DNA of 64,000 bases from an uncultured Alphaproteobacteria bacterium (GCA_902615745.1 CACMQB010000007.1:1-64000); one strand, 5' to 3'; shown: positions 17,751 to 27,918, counted from the stretch's first letter. Numbers and translations are program-made. Notes: generated by a model not told the origin, from the letters alone.

Positions 17751-19980
17751 TTTATTAACATCCTTTTTTATTTTATTTCTAACAAAATCAGTATTTTCCA
17801 ATGAAATACTATTTGATATTGAGGGAAATGATTATACTGATAGAAATGTAATTATATCATTGTTGAAAGATATTCCTGATAATGCAAGCAAAGAATATAG
17901 TAACGATATAATTCAAATTTTAAATAGCTCTAATTTTTTTTCTGATGTTCAAGTTAAATTAATTAATAATAAATTTTTAATTATTGTTAAAGAATATCCA
18001 AATATAAATAATATTTATTTTCAAAACAATGAAAGATTAAAAAATGATGAGTTAGAATTAATAGTATCAGAAACTAATTTTACTAGGTTTAATAATATTT
18101 CTACCAATACATTTATAAGTGAATTAAAGAAAATATATCAATCATTCGGATATAATAATATTAAAATTGATTATTCATCGAAAGTATACAAAGAAAACAA
18201 TACCGTTGATTTATTTTTTAATATAACTGAAGGAGAAATTACAAAAATAAATAAAATAATTATTAATAGTAGTAACTCAATTTTAGATCAAGAAATTAGA
18301 GATATAATTAATTCTAAAACAAAAACAATTTTAAATATTTTTGCTAACAATAACTTCAAACCTGAGATTGTAGAAAAAGACAAATATGTAATTCTTAATT
18401 ATTATAGGCAAAATGGTTATATCGATGTTAGTGTCGAAACTAAAATAGAATATTTAAAATCTAATAAAGTCAATATTTATTTTAATATAGAAGAAGGTAA
18501 TGTTTATTCGTTTTCAAATATAAATATTGATGATTCAAAAAATATTTTAAATGAAAATATTTTAGATAAAATTGATAATGAAGTTAAAATATTTTTAGAT
18601 AATGAAAAAGTTTTTTCAACAAAAAAAATTCAAAATTTTGAAAAAAATATTTCATCTATAATTATTCAAAATGGCCTAGATTTTTTTGAAATAAATACAT
18701 TTGAAAAAAAGAATAAAAACAATATTGATATTCTATTTCAAATTCTTCCAATCAAACCTAAATATACTAATCAAATTAATATTGTAGGTAATTCAAGAAC
18801 TTTTGATCATGTAATAAGAAGGGAATTGGAAATTGTTGAAGGTGACGCAATTCATAAAAATCAAATTAAAAGTATTAGAGATAAGTTAATTTCACTAAAT
18901 TTGTTTGAATCAGTTGAGTTAAAGCAGGAAGTAGTTGATGATAATAATGTTAATTTAATTATTGAAGTTAAAGAAAAACAAACTGGAACTTTTAATGCTG
19001 GTATTTCTGTGGGTACTCTTGATGGCTTTGCTATTGTCACTGGTCTAAATGAAAGAAATTTTTATGGAACTGGTAGGTCTCTAGATTTTCTTGTCAACAC
19101 GTCAGATGATAGAAACCAATTTAAGTTAATTACAACTGATAGGTTATCTTATGAAAATGATGCTGATATTAGTTATAGTATAAATTATAAGCAAGAAGAT
19201 TTTTCAACAGCTAGTTCCTATAAATTAGACTCCTTTACTTCTGGATTGGGTGTGAATTACAAAATTAATAAAAAGTTGTTTCATAATATTAATTTTGATT
19301 ATGTAATAAAAGATTATAAAATTACTGATGTTTCTACTGTATCAAATACAATTTCAGATTCATCTGGCTCTAATATCAGTTACTTATTAAGTAATAATTT
19401 AAGATACTCTACTTTGAATCCTGGATTTATTTCAAAAACTGGAAATTATTTAAGTTATATTAATACTATCGAAACACCAACTAGTTCAAATAATGGTTTT
19501 GTGAGAAATACTTTAAATTTAAAAAAATATTTTAGTAGAAATAGAAATATTTTTGGACTTCAAGGTAAATTTGGAAACATATTTTCTTTAAACAATAATG
19601 ATATTCTAACAGATGATAAATTTTCACTCGGTGGTAAATGGTTAAGAGGTTTTGATAATTATGGTGCCGGGCCTCGAAATTCAAGAACCTCATATGTAGG
19701 AGGTAATAATCTAGCAGTTATTAAATTAGATTATTCATATGAAATATCTAAGCAATCTAACTTTCCATTTTATTTAAACTTATTCAATGACTATGGGGTC
19801 ATTTGGGATAATAAGACTAAACCAACTCAAAGCGATAATAATCTTAGATCTTCAGTGGGATTTGGTATAAAATATTATTCACCAATAGGTCCTATTGGTT
19901 TCACCTGGGGTTTTCCAGTTATAGATGAAGAATATGATATTAAAAGAATGTTCTTATTTTCAATAGGAAATTTAGATTGA
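17710..19980 (+). CDS. bamA: Outer membrane protein assembly factor BamA
   Basis: This 756-residue Omp85 protein is the core of the beta-barrel assembly machine. An N-terminal hydrophobic signal (LTSFFILFLTKSVFS) is followed by POTRA repeats to about residue 410 and a 16-strand barrel. The loop-6 motif LRGFDNYGAGPR near residue 645 is the family (V/I/L)RGF signature, and the C-terminus ends FSIGNLD. Two ATGs occur in tandem at 17710 and 17713; both overlap dxr by about 40 bp, and no later in-frame ATG precedes the signal peptide. skp follows with a TTGA overlap. Confidence 0.95.
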   Translation: MMKLNLNYEILKFNLLTSFFILFLTKSVFSNEILFDIEGNDYTDRNVIISLLKDIPDNASKEYSNDIIQILNSSNFFSDVQVKLINNKFLIIVKEYPNINNIYFQNNERLKNDELELIVSETNFTRFNNISTNTFISELKKIYQSFGYNNIKIDYSSKVYKENNTVDLFFNITEGEITKINKIIINSSNSILDQEIRDIINSKTKTILNIFANNNFKPEIVEKDKYVILNYYRQNGYIDVSVETKIEYLKSNKVNIYFNIEEGNVYSFSNINIDDSKNILNENILDKIDNEVKIFLDNEKVFSTKKIQNFEKNISSIIIQNGLDFFEINTFEKKNKNNIDILFQILPIKPKYTNQINIVGNSRTFDHVIRRELEIVEGDAIHKNQIKSIRDKLISLNLFESVELKQEVVDDNNVNLIIEVKEKQTGTFNAGISVGTLDGFAIVTGLNERNFYGTGRSLDFLVNTSDDRNQFKLITTDRLSYENDADISYSINYKQEDFSTASSYKLDSFTSGLGVNYKINKKLFHNINFDYVIKDYKITDVSTVSNTISDSSGSNISYLLSNNLRYSTLNPGFISKTGNYLSYINTIETPTSSNNGFVRNTLNLKKYFSRNRNIFGLQGKFGNIFSLNNNDILTDDKFSLGGKWLRGFDNYGAGPRNSRTSYVGGNNLAVIKLDYSYEISKQSNFPFYLNLFNDYGVIWDNKTKPTQSDNNLRSSVGFGIKYYSPIGPIGFTWGFPVIDEEYDIKRMFLFSIGNLD

Positions 19981-20510
19981 GATTAATTTATATAATTATT
20001 TTTTTAAGTATAAACTTTTTCACTTTAAATATTTTTTCACAAACTATAGCTGTTGTTAATATACAGTATTTAATTGATGAAAATAAATTGTATCTTGAAT
20101 TCTTAAAAAATATTGAGTTAAATCAAAAAAAATATCTAAAAAAATTTGAAATAGAAGAAAATCAACTTAAAATACAATTAAAAAAAATTGAAGATTCAAA
20201 ACTTATACTTAATGAAAATGAAATAAATTTACAAATAGATGAATATAATAATCAATTATCAGAGTTTACACTTATGATTGAAAATTTTAATTCTCATTAT
20301 CAAAATCAAATAATAAATATAAGGGAATTTTTATTGAGTGAAATAATAAAATTACTTGAAAATTATGCAACAAAAAATAATGTTGATTTAATTTTAGATT
20401 CTAATAATTACTTAATTGTATCAAATTCACTAGATATAACAAATCAAATAAATAGTGAATTAGAAAATTTGAATTTTAAATTGGAATATAAAGACTTTGA
20501 AAAAAATTAA
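19977..20510 (+). CDS. skp: OmpH/Skp family periplasmic chaperone
   Basis: This 177-residue protein has a signal peptide (residues about 1-21, [16 protein letters not shown]) followed by [12 protein letters not shown], the usual first strand of Skp. A long charged helical region then resembles the coiled-coil tentacles of the chaperone, and a return strand [13 protein letters not shown] closes the body domain. It should hold unfolded outer-membrane proteins for BamA, its upstream neighbour. The start is TTG, overlapping the bamA stop as TTGA. Sequence identity to E. coli Skp is low, so position and architecture carry the call. Confidence 0.82.
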   Translation: MRLIYIIIFLSINFFTLNIFSQTIAVVNIQYLIDENKLYLEFLKNIELNQKKYLKKFEIEENQLKIQLKKIEDSKLILNENEINLQIDEYNNQLSEFTLMIENFNSHYQNQIINIREFLLSEIIKLLENYATKNNVDLILDSNNYLIVSNSLDITNQINSELENLNFKLEYKDFEKN

Positions 20511-21483
20511 ATTTATAGATATAAAAAAAATTTTAGAGAAAAATCTTGTAGAAGTTAACTCCAAAATTTCTGATAATGAAATATTTTTGAGTATTAAAAC
20601 CATTTCTAATTCAACAAATGCTGATCTAACTTTCTTTTCTAATTTAAAATATTTAAGTGATTTAAAAAAAATGAAAGGTAAAGCATGTTTAATTGAAGGC
20701 AAATTTGTTAAATATCTTCCTAAAAATTGTAAACCAATCATTGTAAAAAATCCTTATTTAGCATTAGCTTTAATAAGTAATCTATTTAATAATGAGTATT
20801 TAGAATCAAATGGAATTATATCAAAAAATACAAGTATTAACCCCCATAGTAAAATAAAAAATAATGTGCAGATAAATTCTTACACAACAATTAATGCAAA
20901 TACTGAAATAAATGAAAATGTATATATAGGTTCAAATTCTTCTATTGGTCCAAATGTTTTAATTCATAAAGGTGTTGTTATTAATGATAATGTGTCTGTT
21001 TCAAATGCTATTATAAATGAAAATTGTATCATTAAATCTGGTGTAAGAATTGGTGGTGATGGTTTTGGTTTCGAAATGAATACTAAGCAAAAAATATTTC
21101 ATAGTGGCAACGTTATAATTGGAAAAAATTCATCTATAGGCTCAAATACTACAATAGATCGAGCAGTTTTTGATTCAACAACTATAGGAAATTATTCTAA
21201 TATTGATAATTTAGTTCAAATCGCTCATAATGTTACAATTGGAAATTACGCAGTTATTGCATCACAAGTTGGAATTGCAGGAAGTACAAATATAGGCGAT
21301 TATGTAAAAATAGGAGGTCAAGCAGGAATTTCTGGTCATCTTGATATTGGTGATAATGTTACAATTGCTGCTAAAAGCGGAGTTACTAAAAACATAAATA
21401 GCAATGAAATTGTCGCTGGTTTTCCTGCTAAAGATATTAAATTGTGGAAAAAAGAAGTAATAAGAAATAGTTTAAAAAAATGA
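20497..21483 (+). CDS. lpxD: UDP-3-O-(3-hydroxyacyl)glucosamine N-acyltransferase
   Basis: This is the third enzyme of lipid A synthesis, adding the N-linked 3-hydroxyacyl chain. The N-terminal domain covers about residues 1-100. Left-handed beta-helix hexapeptide repeats follow ([19 protein letters not shown] and many more), with the catalytic histidine in NLVQIAHNV and the [20 protein letters not shown] segment. Length 328 is typical. The start is TTG at 20497, overlapping skp by 14 bp, and the stop overlaps the fabZ ATG. Confidence 0.94.
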   Translation: MKKIKFIDIKKILEKNLVEVNSKISDNEIFLSIKTISNSTNADLTFFSNLKYLSDLKKMKGKACLIEGKFVKYLPKNCKPIIVKNPYLALALISNLFNNEYLESNGIISKNTSINPHSKIKNNVQINSYTTINANTEINENVYIGSNSSIGPNVLIHKGVVINDNVSVSNAIINENCIIKSGVRIGGDGFGFEMNTKQKIFHSGNVIIGKNSSIGSNTTIDRAVFDSTTIGNYSNIDNLVQIAHNVTIGNYAVIASQVGIAGSTNIGDYVKIGGQAGISGHLDIGDNVTIAAKSGVTKNINSNEIVAGFPAKDIKLWKKEVIRNSLKK

Positions 21484-21914
21484 AATTAAATATCAGCGAA
21501 ATTAAAAATCTTATACCACATAGAGACCCTTTTTTATTTGTAGATACTTGTGAAGTTTTGATACCTGGTGAACATGGCAAATCTCAAAAGTTTTTTTCTA
21601 AAGATGAGTATTTTTTCAAAGGGCATTTTCCAAGCAATCCTATTGTACCTGGAGTAATTATTATAGAAGCAATGGCGCAAACAGCAGGAATTGTAGTTTC
21701 ATATAAACTTAGAGATTATAAAGAAAAATCTGTATTATTCATGAGCGTAAATAAAGCAAAATTTAGAAAACCAATATTACCAAATGACAATGTATCATTT
21801 GAAGTTAAATTCTTAAATAGTGTCAGAGATGTATATAAATTTGAAGGCATATGTTTAAAAGAAAATATCAAGGTTTGTGAAGCTGAATTCTCAGCTATGA
21901 TTACATATAAGTAA
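21480..21914 (+). CDS. fabZ: 3-hydroxyacyl-[acyl-carrier-protein] dehydratase
   Basis: FabZ (144 residues) dehydrates 3-hydroxyacyl-ACP in fatty acid elongation and competes with LpxA/LpxD for the same substrate pool. The hot-dog catalytic motif [20 protein letters not shown] holds the active-site histidine and glutamate; the N-terminal [12 protein letters not shown] is also characteristic. It overlaps lpxD by 4 bp. A 60-bp gap with no clear signal separates it from lpxA. Confidence 0.96.
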   Translation: MKLNISEIKNLIPHRDPFLFVDTCEVLIPGEHGKSQKFFSKDEYFFKGHFPSNPIVPGVIIIEAMAQTAGIVVSYKLRDYKEKSVLFMSVNKAKFRKPILPNDNVSFEVKFLNSVRDVYKFEGICLKENIKVCEAEFSAMITYK

Positions 21915-21974
21915 TAATCAGAAATATTTTATTTATTTTAAGTTACAATTTCATAATTTAATAGAGTTATAAAT

Positions 21975-22760
21975 ATGATTCATCCTTCAGCTGTTGTTGC
22001 AAAAAATGCAGAAATTCATGAAACAACACATATTGGTCCTTTCTGCATCATTGGCGATGGCGTTAAAATTGGAGAAAATAATAATTTAATTTCTCATGTT
22101 TCTATCGTTGGAGATACAACTATAGAAAATAGTAATACTTTTTATCCATTTTGCTCAATTGGTTCTGAACCTCAAGATTTAAAATATAATAAAGAAAAAT
22201 CATATCTAAAAATTGGCAGTAACAATAGATTTAGAGAAAATGTTACCGTAAATCCAGGAACATCTGGTGGAGGCTTAAATACAATTATAGCTGATAATTG
22301 TTTATTAATGGTAGGTTCGCATGTGGCACATGATTGTATTATTAAATCAAATGTTATTTTAGCAAATAATGCCACTCTTGCAGGACATGTAGAAATTGAT
22401 CATAATGCAATTTTAGGAGGTAATTCAGCAATTCATCAATTTGTTAGAATAGGAAAATATGCAATGATTGGTGGTATGAGCGGTGTTGAAAAAGATATTA
22501 TTCCATATGGTTTGTATACAGGAATAAGAGAAAATTTGAAAAGCTTAAACCTTATTGGTTTAAAAAGAAAAGGCTTAACATCTAATTCAATCAATGAAAT
22601 TAAAAATCTCATAAATATAATTTTTGATAAAAATGATACAATTGAAAATAATATTAAAAATAATTTTGTTGAAAGTTCTGAAATTTTAGAAATTAAGGAA
22701 GTAATTGAATTTCTGAACTCAAATTCAAAAAGAGGTATTACCACTTTTGAAAATGACTAA
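21975..22760 (+). CDS. lpxA: Acyl-ACP--UDP-N-acetylglucosamine O-acyltransferase
   Basis: This enzyme catalyses the first committed step of lipid A synthesis. The 261-residue protein is a left-handed beta-helix (hexad repeats from IHPSAVVAKNAEIHE) with the catalytic histidine in GSHVAHDCIIKSN, the conserved HQFVRIGKYAMIGG, and a C-terminal helical domain beginning near residue 195 (LKSLNLIGLKRKG). It follows fabZ after 60 bp and overlaps lpxI by 8 bp. Together with lpxD, lpxI and lpxB it shows that the cell makes lipid A. Confidence 0.96.
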   Translation: MIHPSAVVAKNAEIHETTHIGPFCIIGDGVKIGENNNLISHVSIVGDTTIENSNTFYPFCSIGSEPQDLKYNKEKSYLKIGSNNRFRENVTVNPGTSGGGLNTIIADNCLLMVGSHVAHDCIIKSNVILANNATLAGHVEIDHNAILGGNSAIHQFVRIGKYAMIGGMSGVEKDIIPYGLYTGIRENLKSLNLIGLKRKGLTSNSINEIKNLINIIFDKNDTIENNIKNNFVESSEILEIKEVIEFLNSNSKRGITTFEND

Positions 22761-23565
22761 AATAGGAATAATTGCTGGAGATGGTAATTTGCCTCTATAT
22801 ATTGGTAAATCACTATTAAGTAAAAATTACGATGTTACATTTTTATCTTTAAATAATAAAAATAATAAATTTTATAATAACCATCATGTTGTAAATTTAG
22901 ATATCTTATCAGTAAAAAAAATCTTTAAAGTTTTAGATTCAAATAATATAAAACATATAATATTTGCAGGTAGTATAAAAAGACCTGGTATTAAAGATTT
23001 AGGTTTTGATTTGCCAACATTGTTACTTGCTAAAAGTCTTTTATTAGAAAAAAAAGGAGACAACAATCTTTTAACGAGCTTAAAAAAATACTTTGAAACT
23101 CAAGGATATATTTTTTTTAATTGGACTAAATATTGCAAAGAATTATTTTCAACTGAAATAAATTTAACAAAAATCAAGCCTTCTAAAAATGCAATTCTAA
23201 ATTTAAAAAAAGCAAAACCAATATATCATATTTATAAGAAATTAGATGTTGGTCAGGCTATGATAATTCAAAATCAATTAGTTTTAGGATTAGAAGCTAT
23301 AGAAGGCACAGATGAATTGTTAAAAAGATGTAAAGAATATAAAAGAAAAGATGATAATGGTGTACTATTTAAATTTTCAAAACAAAACCAGAGTAATCTA
23401 ATTGATATTCCTTTAATTGGCTTAGATACCATGAAAAATTTAAAAAAATATAATTATGAAGGTGTATTTTTGCAAAAAAATAAGTGTTTAATTTTAGATA
23501 AGAAAAAAATTATTGATTATGCTAGTCAAAATAACTTATTTATCTCATCAGTCGATCTAAATTGA
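22753..23565 (+). CDS. lpxI: UDP-2,3-diacylglucosamine pyrophosphatase LpxI
   Basis: LpxI is the alphaproteobacterial replacement for LpxH, cleaving UDP-2,3-diacylglucosamine to lipid X. The N-terminus TKIGIIAGDGNLPLYIG is diagnostic, with GSIKRPGIKDLGFDLP and the C-terminal DUF1009-type region containing VGQAMIIQNQLVLGLEAIEG and DTMKNLKKY. I use the ATG at 22753 (270 residues) rather than an in-frame TTG 6 bp upstream. Placement between lpxA and lpxB is canonical for the class. Confidence 0.95.
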   Translation: MTKIGIIAGDGNLPLYIGKSLLSKNYDVTFLSLNNKNNKFYNNHHVVNLDILSVKKIFKVLDSNNIKHIIFAGSIKRPGIKDLGFDLPTLLLAKSLLLEKKGDNNLLTSLKKYFETQGYIFFNWTKYCKELFSTEINLTKIKPSKNAILNLKKAKPIYHIYKKLDVGQAMIIQNQLVLGLEAIEGTDELLKRCKEYKRKDDNGVLFKFSKQNQSNLIDIPLIGLDTMKNLKKYNYEGVFLQKNKCLILDKKKIIDYASQNNLFISSVDLN

Positions 23566-24677
23566 AAAAAATAAAAATTTTTGTTTGTTGTACTGAACAA
23601 TCTGGTGAAAATATTTGTTCAAATATTTTATCAAGAATGAATAAAGATAAATACCAATTTGATGGAGTTTGTGGCAAACAATCTGAAAAATATATTTCTA
23701 ACAAAATTTATGATTTATCAGAATTTAAATCTATTGGGCTTTTTGAAATAATACTTTCAATTTCAAAATATTTAAAAATGATAAGAAGATTAAAAAACTA
23801 TATTATTAAAAATGATTATGATTTAGTTTTAACCATAGATTCACCAGATTTTAATTATAACCTTGTAAACCAATTAAGAAAATCAAATTATAAAAATAAA
23901 ATAATACATGTAGTTGCTCCAACTGTTTGGGCTTGGAGATCATATAGGGCAAGGAAATTTGCAAATATTTTTGATGAAATTTTTCTATTATTTAATTTTG
24001 AAAAAAAATATTTCAATTTTGATAATATAAATAAAACTTTTATTGGACATCCAATTTTTCATATAAAAAAAAGAGAGAATAAAGGTAAATATCAGTACCT
24101 CTCTTTTTTGCCAGGTAGTAGACAAAATGAAGTATTAAAACTTATAAAATATTTCAGTTATATTGAAAAATACATATCTAAGAATAATCTTAATTATAAA
24201 ATATTTATTCCAACTTTGCCTCATCTAGCCTCTTTAATTAAAGAAAATACTAAGCAATGGAAAACTGAGACTATAATCTCAACTGATATGGGTAAATTTG
24301 ATGAATATTATGAAGATGTCTATATGAGTATAACTTGCTCTGGTACTGCTTCTTTAGAAATTGCCAAAAGGAATATTCCTCAAATAGTAATCTATAAACT
24401 TAATTATTTCACAGAAATTTTAATCAAGCCTTTTGTAAGAGTGAAACACGCAAATCTTATAAATATTATAAGTAACAAAATGATTATTCCAGAAATTGTG
24501 AACTCAAATTTAAATGAAAAAAAGTTATTAAATATTTTTCTAAATTTATTTAACGATAGAAAAAAACAAGAAAATCAAATTAACTCAATTAATATGTACC
24601 TTAAAGAAATTGTTAATGATTTTAGCCCTTATGATGTGAGTGTTAATCGTATAAAAAAATTAATTAATCATAAATAA
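23562..24677 (+). CDS. lpxB: Lipid-A-disaccharide synthase
   Basis: This 371-residue glycosyltransferase (GT19) condenses lipid X with UDP-diacylglucosamine. Visible features are VAPTVWAWRSYRARKFA, the LPGSRQNEV nucleotide-sugar segment and TCSGTASLEIA. The N-terminal loop normally read as GExSGD is EQSGEN here, a conservative Asp-to-Glu change in an otherwise standard protein. The start is TTG at 23562, overlapping the lpxI stop as TTGA. This is the last gene of the + strand envelope cluster. Confidence 0.94.
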   Translation: MKKIKIFVCCTEQSGENICSNILSRMNKDKYQFDGVCGKQSEKYISNKIYDLSEFKSIGLFEIILSISKYLKMIRRLKNYIIKNDYDLVLTIDSPDFNYNLVNQLRKSNYKNKIIHVVAPTVWAWRSYRARKFANIFDEIFLLFNFEKKYFNFDNINKTFIGHPIFHIKKRENKGKYQYLSFLPGSRQNEVLKLIKYFSYIEKYISKNNLNYKIFIPTLPHLASLIKENTKQWKTETIISTDMGKFDEYYEDVYMSITCSGTASLEIAKRNIPQIVIYKLNYFTEILIKPFVRVKHANLINIISNKMIIPEIVNSNLNEKKLLNIFLNLFNDRKKQENQINSINMYLKEIVNDFSPYDVSVNRIKKLINHK

Positions 24678-24712
24678 GTTGACCAATGAAAATATTTAAG
24701 TTTAAATAAATT

Positions 24713-26185
24713 ATGTCTGAAATTCAAACCTACAAATTTTATGCAGGAAATAGATGGCATGAACCTTCTTCTGAAAAATATTTTGAAAGTGAGGATCCAT
24801 CTATTGGAAAAGTATGGGCAAAGGTACCTGATTGTAATGAAAAAGATATTAATCTTGCAGTATCATCTGCAAAACATGCTTATTATAATGGTCCTTATGG
24901 TAAAATGCATCCAGCAGAAAGAGGGAGAACATTAACTAGAATTGGAGATATTATTGCTAAAAATGCAGAACGTATTGGGCAAATAGAAACTAAAGATAAC
25001 GGCAAACTTCCAAAAAATATCACTCCTTCTTTAACCAGCTGGCAGACTGAGAGTTTTTATTATTATGCAGGCATGTGTGACAAGTATGAAGGTAGACTAA
25101 TACCTTCGGAGGTTCCAAATATGCATAATTATTTAAAATGGGAACCGTTTGGAGTTGTTGCACTTATTCTTCCTTGGAACTCTCCAATCGGAACATTAAT
25201 CTGGAAATTAGCGCCAGCAATAGCAGCAGGCAATACTGTTGTAATTAAACCTTCAGAAAGAGCATCATGCTCTACATTAGAGTTAATGAAAATTCTAGAA
25301 GAAGCTGATCTTCCAGAAGGCTTGATTAATGTTGTTACTGGTTTTGGTCCTACAACCGGAGCACCTCTTATTGAACATCAAGATGTTAGGATGATAAGTT
25401 TTACAGGTGGAACAAAGGGAGGGAGCGCAGCTAGTTTAAGTGCATCTAAAAACGTTAAACCTATTATTATGGAGCTAGGAGGCAAATCACCACAAATTAT
25501 ATTTAAAGATGCTGATTTAACTTTATCAGTTAATGGAGTTGTTTCAGGAATCTTTCCAGTTTCAGGTCACAGCTGTATTTCAGGATCAAGAATATTAGTG
25601 CATAAAGATATAAAAGATAAATTTACTCAAAATTTATTAGAAGTTGTTAAAAAAGCTAAAGTTGGTCACCCAAATGATACAGCAACACAAATAGGACCTA
25701 TAGCAAATAAAGAGCAATATAATTTTATTTTATCTAAGATAGAAGCGGCTGAAAAAAGAGGTTTAAAATTATTAATTGATGGAAGAAAAGAACAAAAATC
25801 TGAAGGGTACTATATTGGGCCTACTATTTTTGATAATGTTCCAAATGAAGATGATTTAGCTCAAAATGAAGTATTTGGACCTGTCGCCTCAATACAATCT
25901 TGGGATAATGAAGATGAAGTAATTAAAATTGCAAACGATACTATTTATGGACTTGCAGCAGGTATTTGGACTAAGGATACTAATAAAGCTATACGTTTAG
26001 CAGATAAGATAGAGGCTGGAACTGTTTATATAAATAATTATTTTAATGCTTCTACTCAATCTCCAGTTGGAGGTTTCAAGCAATCAGGATACGGTCGTGA
26101 AAATGGATGGGAGGGAATGCAAAGTTACATGCAGACCAAATCTACATGGTTAGCAACCAATCCTTCACAACCAGATCCATTTTAA
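24713..26185 (+). CDS. NAD(P)+-dependent aldehyde dehydrogenase
   Basis: This 490-residue ALDH-superfamily enzyme oxidises an unidentified aldehyde to the acid. It has the cofactor and active-site landmarks LILPWNSPIGTLIWKLAPA, ISFTGGTKGG, the general base in MELGGKSPQ near residue 254, and the catalytic cysteine in SGHSCISGSR near residue 288. EVFGPVASI and the C-terminal SPVGGFKQSGYGRENG are also present. Overall it resembles betaine/aminoaldehyde or aromatic aldehyde dehydrogenases; specificity cannot be read. It could serve the polyamine or osmolyte genes downstream (a PuuC-like step is otherwise missing), but it is not adjacent to them. Confidence 0.93.
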   Translation: MSEIQTYKFYAGNRWHEPSSEKYFESEDPSIGKVWAKVPDCNEKDINLAVSSAKHAYYNGPYGKMHPAERGRTLTRIGDIIAKNAERIGQIETKDNGKLPKNITPSLTSWQTESFYYYAGMCDKYEGRLIPSEVPNMHNYLKWEPFGVVALILPWNSPIGTLIWKLAPAIAAGNTVVIKPSERASCSTLELMKILEEADLPEGLINVVTGFGPTTGAPLIEHQDVRMISFTGGTKGGSAASLSASKNVKPIIMELGGKSPQIIFKDADLTLSVNGVVSGIFPVSGHSCISGSRILVHKDIKDKFTQNLLEVVKKAKVGHPNDTATQIGPIANKEQYNFILSKIEAAEKRGLKLLIDGRKEQKSEGYYIGPTIFDNVPNEDDLAQNEVFGPVASIQSWDNEDEVIKIANDTIYGLAAGIWTKDTNKAIRLADKIEAGTVYINNYFNASTQSPVGGFKQSGYGRENGWEGMQSYMQTKSTWLATNPSQPDPF

Positions 26186-26186
26186 A

Positions 26187-27122
26187 ATGAGTTTAAAAAA
26201 TCGCCATGAATGGAATTGGCAACCAACTTTACCAATTAAATTATCGCCAATATTAGATTGGCCACCAAATTTTTTATTGCTTTTCAAATGGCTAGCTTCT
26301 TATTGGCTTCACATTAGTTCAATTATAATTGAAGTTTTACTTGCTATATTTATATTCTATTTGTTTCACCCATCTGCTGAAGAAATGAAAAACTTTTCTT
26401 TTTCATGGATTTCACAGTTATGGATTAGAAATTGTATTTTAATCACTCTTGTTGCTGGTTCTCTACATTTTTGGTTTTATTACTTAAAAGGACAAAGTAA
26501 AAAACTTAAATTTGAAAAAAAATTTATAGATGAAAAAGTAAAAAAATTTACTTTCAATAATCAACTTTTTGATAATATTTTTTGGACAATTATAAGTGGT
26601 GTTACCATCTGGACAATATTTGAAAGTTTTTATTTTTGGGCAGCAAGTAATGATATCGTTCCTGTCATGTTTTGGCATGATAACCCTATTTGGTATGGAA
26701 TATTTTTTATTTTAATTCCTATTTGGTCAAGTGCGCACTTTTATATTATTCATCGATTATTACATTTTACTTTTCTCTACAAAACTGTTCACAATTTACA
26801 TCATAGAAATATAAGTCCAGGACCTTGGAGTGGTATATCTATGCATCCTATCGAACATATTTTATACTTTTCAACTGTAGTTATACATTTTGTTGTGCCG
26901 TCAAGTCCAATACATGTACTTTTTCATTTTTATCAACAAGGATTAAATCCAGCTTTTAGCCATTCAGGTTTTGATAGTATCGTGATCAAAGATAAAAAAA
27001 GATTAAAAGCAGGTGATTTCTTTCACCAACTTCACCACCGATACTTTAATTGTAATTATGGAACTATAGAAATGCCTTGGGATAGATTTTTTGGAACTTT
27101 CAATGATGGTACAAAAAAATAA
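26187..27122 (+). CDS. Sterol desaturase / fatty acid hydroxylase family membrane protein
   Basis: This 311-residue integral membrane protein carries the three histidine clusters of the di-iron fatty acid hydroxylase superfamily: HRLLH (HxxxH), HNLHH and HQLHH (HxxHH). Four or so hydrophobic helices surround them (for example IIIEVLLAIFIFYLF). Members insert oxygen into lipids or related hydrophobic substrates such as sterols, carotenoids, fatty acids or alkyl glycerols; the substrate here is unknown. It starts 1 bp after the aldehyde dehydrogenase stop, so the two are probably co-transcribed, and the hydroxylase/ALDH pairing may be functional. Confidence 0.85.
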   Translation: MSLKNRHEWNWQPTLPIKLSPILDWPPNFLLLFKWLASYWLHISSIIIEVLLAIFIFYLFHPSAEEMKNFSFSWISQLWIRNCILITLVAGSLHFWFYYLKGQSKKLKFEKKFIDEKVKKFTFNNQLFDNIFWTIISGVTIWTIFESFYFWAASNDIVPVMFWHDNPIWYGIFFILIPIWSSAHFYIIHRLLHFTFLYKTVHNLHHRNISPGPWSGISMHPIEHILYFSTVVIHFVVPSSPIHVLFHFYQQGLNPAFSHSGFDSIVIKDKKRLKAGDFFHQLHHRYFNCNYGTIEMPWDRFFGTFNDGTKK

Positions 27123-27126
27123 GAAA

Positions 27127-27918
27127 TTATTCTTTCCAATTTGGCTCTCGTTTTTCTAAAAAAGCATCAATGCCTTCCTTAGAATCATCATGTAACATAT
27201 TTTCCGTCATTACCTTTGAAGTAAAAGTATAGGCGTCTTCTAAATTCATATCTTTTTGTTTGTAAAAAGCTTCTTTACCAATTTTAATAGTATTAGAAGA
27301 TTTAGACGATATTTTTTTAGCAATTTGAAATACATTTTCTTTTAAACTATCTTCTTCAAAGACATCATTTATTAAACCAATCCTTAATGCTTTATTTGCA
27401 TCTATAAGATCTCCAGTGAGAAGCATTTCCATTGCTTGCTTTTTACCTACAGTTCTTGATAATGGAACCATTGGTGTAGAACAAAATAATCCAATATTAA
27501 CACCAGGAGTAGCATATTTTGCTCTACTACTTGAGTAAGCTAAATCACAGCTAGAAATTAACTGACATCCTGCTGCAGTAGCGATACCATCGACCATAGC
27601 TATAACTGGTTTATTATTTTTATTAATTTTCAGCATAAGTTGAGAGCACATTTGAAATATTTTTTTAAAATAGCTTTCACCTTTGTCATTTTGCAATCTT
27701 TGTGCATTTAAATCTTTTAAATTATGTCCTGCACAAAAAATATTACCTTTTGATGATAAAATAATTACTTTTATATCATTATCTTTATCTGCAATGTCTA
27801 GCGCTGATTTTAATTCATTGATCATGTTTTCACTTAAAGTATTTTGGTTTTTCTGATCATTAAGAATAATATTAAAAATATTATTATTTTTTTCTGTTAA
27901 TATTAGATTAAAATTCAT
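27127..27918 (-). CDS. Crotonase-fold protein, ECHDC3-like, lacking both hydratase glutamates
   Basis: This 263-residue protein has an enoyl-CoA hydratase/isomerase fold with the CoA-binding AGHNLKDL and oxyanion-hole regions intact. At the two positions where classical hydratases carry catalytic glutamates it reads AGCQL (Gln119) and ATPGVNIG (Gly139), as in the ECHDC3-type branch. Simple hydratase activity is therefore doubtful; isomerase, hydrolase or another CoA-ester activity is possible. It is the last gene of the - strand catabolic operon, and its ATG abuts the OsmC stop with no spacer. The convergent hydroxylase gene ends 4 bp away. Confidence 0.88.
   Translation of the reverse strand: MNFNLILTEKNNNIFNIILNDQKNQNTLSENMINELKSALDIADKDNDIKVIILSSKGNIFCAGHNLKDLNAQRLQNDKGESYFKKIFQMCSQLMLKINKNNKPVIAMVDGIATAAGCQLISSCDLAYSSSRAKYATPGVNIGLFCSTPMVPLSRTVGKKQAMEMLLTGDLIDANKALRIGLINDVFEEDSLKENVFQIAKKISSKSSNTIKIGKEAFYKQKDMNLEDAYTFTSKVMTENMLHDDSKEGIDAFLEKREPNWKE

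Noticed and set aside
24679..24712. TTGACC with a TTAAAT 17 bp downstream, implying a near-leaderless aldehyde dehydrogenase mRNA
   Set aside because: The -10 match is poor and AT-rich DNA makes such pairs common; not reported as a promoter.
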